DNA of 64,000 nucleotides from Oscillospiraceae bacterium (GTDB lineage Bacteria > Bacillota > Clostridia > Oscillospirales > Oscillospiraceae). This document shows positions 60,663 through 64,000 of the stretch, one piece after another (position 1 is the stretch's first letter; each line of letters starts with the position of its first letter). Made by a program: the position numbers and the translations under genes. The notes beneath the pieces are model-generated. The model did not search any database, had not been told where the DNA came from, and saw only the letters and a program-made list of their open reading frames with translations. The stretch is from assembly GCA_910575695.1 (NCBI GenBank), contig CAJTGJ010000014.1, forward strand, positions 1-64,000, in the 5' to 3' direction.

Positions 60663-60672
60663 ATTTCCGGTT

Positions 60673-61245
60673 TTATTTTCTGTTATTCGTATGCCAGGGA
60701 CACCAAATCATGTGGTCGTCCACCATCCCGACAGCCTGCATAAACGAATAGACAATGGTGGACCCCACAAATTTGAAGCCCCGCTTTTTCAAGTCCTTGC
60801 TGATCTGATCGGACAACGGGGTGGATGTAGGAAGCTCCGCCATGCTGTGTGGGGCGTTGATGATAGGTGTGTGATTGACATAGGCCCAGATGAATCGGTC
60901 GAAACTGCCGTATTCTTTTTGAATTTCAAGGAATGCTTTTGCGTTGCCAATAGCTGCGTTGATCTTGCCCCGGTGTCGGATAATCCCGGTGTTCGCCATA
61001 AGGGCTTCGATCTTTGCGTCATCATACAGCGCGACCTTTGGGGGATCGAAGTTGTCAAAAGCAGCGCAAAAGGCTTCCCGCTTTTTCAGCACCGTGATCC
61101 ATGCCAGTCCGGCCTGCATCCCCTCCAGGATCAGCATTTCAAACAGTTTATTGTCATCGTGGAGGGGCTGGCCCCATTCGTTGTCGTGGTAGTCAATATA
61201 TATCTGGTCGGGGCCGGCCCATTCACATCTGTATACCTGTTCCAT
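60673..61245 (-). CDS. tag: DNA-3-methyladenine glycosylase I
   Basis: A 190-residue glycosylase. The start MEQVYRCEWAGPDQIYIDYH supplies zinc ligands Cys7 and His20, and the end HMIWCPWHTNN supplies the others (zinc snap). WGQPLHDDNKLFEMLILEG is the signature. It excises 3-methyladenine. ATG 61245 follows AAGGAGGGAGCG. It runs backwards between virB4 and the CHAP gene, 10 bp past the virB4 stop, with its own promoter, so it is cargo in the transfer operon. Confidence 0.93.
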   Translation of the reverse strand: MEQVYRCEWAGPDQIYIDYHDNEWGQPLHDDNKLFEMLILEGMQAGLAWITVLKKREAFCAAFDNFDPPKVALYDDAKIEALMANTGIIRHRGKINAAIGNAKAFLEIQKEYGSFDRFIWAYVNHTPIINAPHSMAELPTSTPLSDQISKDLKKRGFKFVGSTIVYSFMQAVGMVDDHMIWCPWHTNNRK

Positions 61246-61268
61246 TGACGCTCCCTCCTTTGGAGGAC

Positions 61269-61297
61269 AGTGTACCATAAAATGGCGGAAAACGCAA
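61269..61297 (-). promoter_or_regulatory. Promoter of the tag gene
   Basis: Minus strand: -35 TTGCGT (61297-61292), 17-bp spacer, -10 TACACT (61274-61269) preceded by ATGG, about 24 bp before the ATG. Confidence 0.5.
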
Positions 61298-61314
61298 AAG
61301 TGAGGTGAGAGAGT

Positions 61315-63639
61315 ATCGCAAAAATCAAAGAAAAACGCACAGTAAAGGGCAGATTGAAGGAAAAAGTCAAGGCCGCGCCCAAGGTACTTGTCCGCCGTGG
61401 GCTGGACGATGGTACGGAACGCCTGCGGGGCCAACTCCGGGAAACCGCCCAGCGGGGGCAGGCCAGCGACTACGGCGGCGACCGGATCGAGGACACCGCC
61501 GCCCGTGTAGCCTATCAGGCGCGGCGTGGGGTGGAATCTCTTCTGAAGAAGAAAAAGTCCGCCAAGGGCCAGGAGCAGACTGAAGGATCGCGCACCACCG
61601 CAGACCAACTCACACAGGAGATCCCGGCAGATCCACCGCCGCCAGAAGTCCCGGCAGAGCAGCCTTCACCCCATGACCCGATTCCACGGGAACGCCCCCG
61701 GATCAAAACATGGGAAGCTGTTTCTACCAGGGAGGGCGGCGCCGGCGCTGGGCCATCCCCTGGGGAGCGGATGAAGCAGGGGCAGATCAAAACCAGGGAG
61801 TCCGCTGTACATGATGATCCCCGCCCGGATGTTTCGCCCGCGCCGCAGACCGGATCGGGGGCGCCCCAGATTAGGACGAGAGAAAGCACTGCCCGTGAAA
61901 TCCCCGCTGATGCGGGATCGGCCCCGCAGGTAAGATCGGAGCTGCCGAAGATCAAGACGAGGAGCGCTGTCACCAGCGCCCCCTCTGGCGGCAGTACCGC
62001 TCCTCCTGCTGACCATAGGCCGGGGACGCCTGATCGGCTGTCCATCAAGACCAGAGAAGCCTGCATTCAAAGTCAACCTGTACCAGAGCAGCCGCCCCAG
62101 GCGCTCGTGCAGGGCGGGCAGGAGTTTGTGCGGGAGCGTGGCCGTGCCGCAGCCATGAAGCGGGCAGAGGGCCAGCGGATGGTGAATGGTGGGGAGACTG
62201 CATCCCCTCCCGCTCCAAGCCAGCGCAGGTACGCTGGTGGGCAGGGCCGGCGCACCTCGGTCCAGGCTGTGCGCAGGCCGCCAAGTCCGGGAGAACCGGA
62301 CACCCGGCCTGTGCGGGATGGTGGACGGACGATCATCAAAACGGCCCGCTCCGGGCGAAAGACCACAGAACGCACCGCCCGCCAGACTATCAAGACCGCG
62401 GAACGCTCCTCCAGAAAGGTCATCAAAACCACCCAGCGGACGGCGAAAACTGCCCAGCAGACGGTCAAGACCGCCCAGAGATCCGCCCAGGCCACCGTAA
62501 AGGCCACCCAGCGGGCCGTACAGACCGCCCGTGCCACGGCAAAAGCGGCGGCGGTCACCGCCAAGGCCACGGCGAAAGCCACCGTGGCGGCGATAAAAGC
62601 GGCCATTGCGGCCATGCAGGAGCTGATCGCCGCCATCGCTGCCGGGGGCTGGGTGGTGATCGTGGTGGTGCTGGTGATCTGCATGATCGGATTGCTCATC
62701 GCCTCGCCCTTCGGCATCTTCTTCTCGGACGGCGGCGGCTCCCCGGACGCGGCGTCCCCCACTGCGGTGATCGCCCAGATCAACAGCGAGTATGCGGACA
62801 GGCTGTCCAGCCTCCAGACCGGTGGGACCTATGACCGGGTGGAGATCCAAGGCGGCCCACCTTCCTGGGCAGATGTGTTCGCTGTGTTCGCCGCCAAGAC
62901 TGCCGGAGGGGCGGACGGAGCGCAGGTGTCCGTCCTGGACACGGATACAGTGGAGAAACTGCGGACGGTGTTCTGGGATATGACCAAGATCACCACGGCG
63001 GAGTCGGAGGTAGAGCATCCCGCCGAGGGCGACACCGCCGCCTGTACGGAGAAGGTGCTGACCATCACGGTTACGCCCAGGACGCCGGACGATATGCGGG
63101 TGTTTTATGCGTTCACGGATCAGCAGAACGCCGCCCTGGACGAGCTGCTGGCAGCGGCCACCCGTGATATGTGGAATACCCTCCTCTACGGCTCCAGCGG
63201 CGAGATCGTGGCCGTGGCGCTGTCCCAGGTGGGCAATGTGGGTGGCCAGCCCTACTGGAGCTGGTACGGTTTCAACAGCCGGGTTGAGTGGTGCGCCTGT
63301 TTCGTGAGCTGGTGCGCCAACGAGTGCGGCTACATTGACGCTGGAGTGATTCCCAAGTTCGCCGGCTGCACAGGCGGCTCTAATTGGTTTAAAGACCGGG
63401 GCCAGTGGCAGGATGGCGACTATGAGCCACGTCCCGGAGACCTGATATTTTTTGACTGGAACAATAAAGGCGGCTCCGGGCCGCAGGACGATGTGCCGGA
63501 CCATGTGGGCATCGTGGAGCGGGTGGAGAATGGCGTGGTCTACACCGTGGAGGGCAACTCCGGCGATAGCTGCCGCCAGAACACCTATAGCGTGGGCCAT
63601 TATGAGATCTGGGGCTATGGCTGTCCCATTTACAACTAA
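61315..63639 (+). CDS. CHAP-domain cell-wall hydrolase with membrane segment
   Basis: About 774 residues. A basic N-terminus (AKIKEKRTVKGRLKEK) is followed by a Pro-rich region with five (I/R)KTRE-type repeats. An Ala/Thr/Lys-rich helical part (about 345-435, TVKTAQRSAQATVKATQRAV) leads to a membrane helix (about 442-465), an extracellular region and a C-terminal CHAP domain (about 630-770, catalytic Cys in EWCACFVSWCANECG, His in PDHVGIVERV). It opens peptidoglycan for the channel. No standard start lies near the GAGGTGA (61302-61308); ATC 61315 is 6 nt after it, and TTG 61354 has no SD. Confidence 0.88.
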   Translation: MAKIKEKRTVKGRLKEKVKAAPKVLVRRGLDDGTERLRGQLRETAQRGQASDYGGDRIEDTAARVAYQARRGVESLLKKKKSAKGQEQTEGSRTTADQLTQEIPADPPPPEVPAEQPSPHDPIPRERPRIKTWEAVSTREGGAGAGPSPGERMKQGQIKTRESAVHDDPRPDVSPAPQTGSGAPQIRTRESTAREIPADAGSAPQVRSELPKIKTRSAVTSAPSGGSTAPPADHRPGTPDRLSIKTREACIQSQPVPEQPPQALVQGGQEFVRERGRAAAMKRAEGQRMVNGGETASPPAPSQRRYAGGQGRRTSVQAVRRPPSPGEPDTRPVRDGGRTIIKTARSGRKTTERTARQTIKTAERSSRKVIKTTQRTAKTAQQTVKTAQRSAQATVKATQRAVQTARATAKAAAVTAKATAKATVAAIKAAIAAMQELIAAIAAGGWVVIVVVLVICMIGLLIASPFGIFFSDGGGSPDAASPTAVIAQINSEYADRLSSLQTGGTYDRVEIQGGPPSWADVFAVFAAKTAGGADGAQVSVLDTDTVEKLRTVFWDMTKITTAESEVEHPAEGDTAACTEKVLTITVTPRTPDDMRVFYAFTDQQNAALDELLAAATRDMWNTLLYGSSGEIVAVALSQVGNVGGQPYWSWYGFNSRVEWCACFVSWCANECGYIDAGVIPKFAGCTGGSNWFKDRGQWQDGDYEPRPGDLIFFDWNNKGGSGPQDDVPDHVGIVERVENGVVYTVEGNSGDSCRQNTYSVGHYEIWGYGCPIYN

Positions 63640-63661
63640 ACAGCAAAATCCTATCAATCGC

Positions 63662-63692
63662 AAGCGGCGGAGAAGCAGTTTCTCCGCCGCTT
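63662..63692 (+). terminator. Hairpin after the CHAP gene
   Basis: AAGCGGCGGAGAA (63662-63674) pairs perfectly with TTCTCCGCCGCTT (63680-63692). No T-run follows, so it may only partly terminate or protect the transcript. Confidence 0.6.
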
Positions 63693-63717
63693 AACTATTA
63701 TAAAGGAGCAAAATATT

Positions 63718-64000
63718 ATGGCAGTTTTTAGAGTAGAACGCACCCAGAATTACACCGTCATGAGCAATTACCACCTGCGGGATAAGACCATCTCCTTCAA
63801 GGCAAAGGGCCTGCTGTCCCTGATGCTTAGTCTCCCGGAAGATTGGGATTATACCTTGGTCGGCCTCACCCGCATCAGCTTGGAGGGCAAGGACGCTATC
63901 CGGGCCGCCGTGGTGGAGCTGGAGAAAGCCGGGTATGTCACCCGCTCCCGTGTGAGAAATGAAAAAGGTCATCTGCAAGGGACTGAGTACGTTATCCGGG
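63718..64000 (+). CDS. Helix-turn-helix replication-initiator-like protein (partial)
   Basis: The first 94 residues of a protein cut by the window end. MAVFRVERTQNYTVMSNYHL, ISFKAKGLLSLMLSLPEDWD and GLTRISLEGKDAIRAAVVEL form a winged helix-turn-helix of the replication-initiator/DnaD-like kind. ATG follows AAAGGAGCAAAATATT. It lies just after the transfer operon, where Tn1549-like elements carry a replication gene. Confidence 0.7.
   Translation, partial: MAVFRVERTQNYTVMSNYHLRDKTISFKAKGLLSLMLSLPEDWDYTLVGLTRISLEGKDAIRAAVVELEKAGYVTRSRVRNEKGHLQGTEYVIR

Noticed and set aside
61666-63663. 665-codon minus-strand open frame opposite the CHAP gene
   Set aside because: It mirrors the Ala/Thr/Lys repeats of the real gene and lacks any promoter or ribosome site.
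18346-64000. Prophage
   Set aside because: No capsid, terminase, portal or tail genes. The VirD4, VirB4, VirB6, PrgI and PcfB genes define a conjugative element.

Overview
The window looks like accessory DNA from a gut Firmicute of the class Clostridia, most likely a high-GC Oscillospiraceae-type organism such as Flavonifractor or Oscillibacter. That is an inference from codon use, strong GGAGG ribosome sites, and the serine-recombinase, PcfB, Maff2, PrgI and CHAP gene families of Clostridial conjugative elements. I see no chromosomal housekeeping block, rRNA, tRNA or CRISPR array. Nearly all of the 64 kb is mobile DNA, and at least three elements lie next to or inside one another.

Region 1 (1-5.8 kb) is the remains of an integrated mobilizable element. 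It holds the 3' end of a group II intron, the helicase fragment it interrupted, a VOC-family cargo gene with its own consensus promoter, a RepA-like ATPase, a structured oriT candidate, a MobV/Pre relaxase, a ParB-like protein and two broken pieces of a large serine recombinase in opposite orientations. A 19-23 bp repeat occurs three times here, twice direct and once inverted. Region 2 (5.9-13.1 kb, minus strand, visibly AT-richer) is a compact defence-like operon: SLOG protein (frameshifted), type III restriction subunit, an unrecognised 291-residue protein, type III methyltransferase and a TIR-domain protein. Region 3 (13.2-18.0 kb) is a second mobilizable module: XRE regulator, MobP relaxase, MobC, ParB-like protein, a small helix-turn-helix protein and a serine recombinase without its catalytic domain.

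Region 4 (18.3-64 kb, plus strand, GC-rich) is one long conjugative element, cut off by the window end. It starts with a DNA-binding protein, a very strong terminator and a toprim/DUF3991 protein. A surface module follows: a signal-peptide protein with a C-terminal membrane anchor, a sortase, a CAP-domain protein and a 2470-residue thioester/Cna_B adhesin. Next come SSB, a ParB-like protein, a ParM/ParR partition pair, a cytosine-5 methyltransferase and an amidoligase-cyclotransferase cluster. A SAM synthetase, two PP-loop (PAPS-reductase-like) proteins, two more DNA methyltransferases, a VapD-like protein and many small conserved proteins of unknown function follow. The transfer block at 49.5-63.6 kb has a multi-hairpin oriT candidate, MobC, MobP relaxase, PcfB, VirD4, Maff2, VirB6, PrgI, VirB4 and a CHAP hydrolase. 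Three cargo genes run against it, two with a full reverse promoter and one with an extended -10 only.

The observations I rate highest are: (i) the SLOG-Res-X-Mod-TIR operon, which may couple restriction to nucleotide signalling; (ii) several core genes, including virD4 and prgI, that lack AUG/GUG/UUG at the expected start but carry a full GGAGGTGA ribosome site 5-8 nt before a near-cognate codon; (iii) the amidoligase / small protein / cyclotransferase trio; and (iv) the adhesin that ends in LPKTGY with no membrane anchor.
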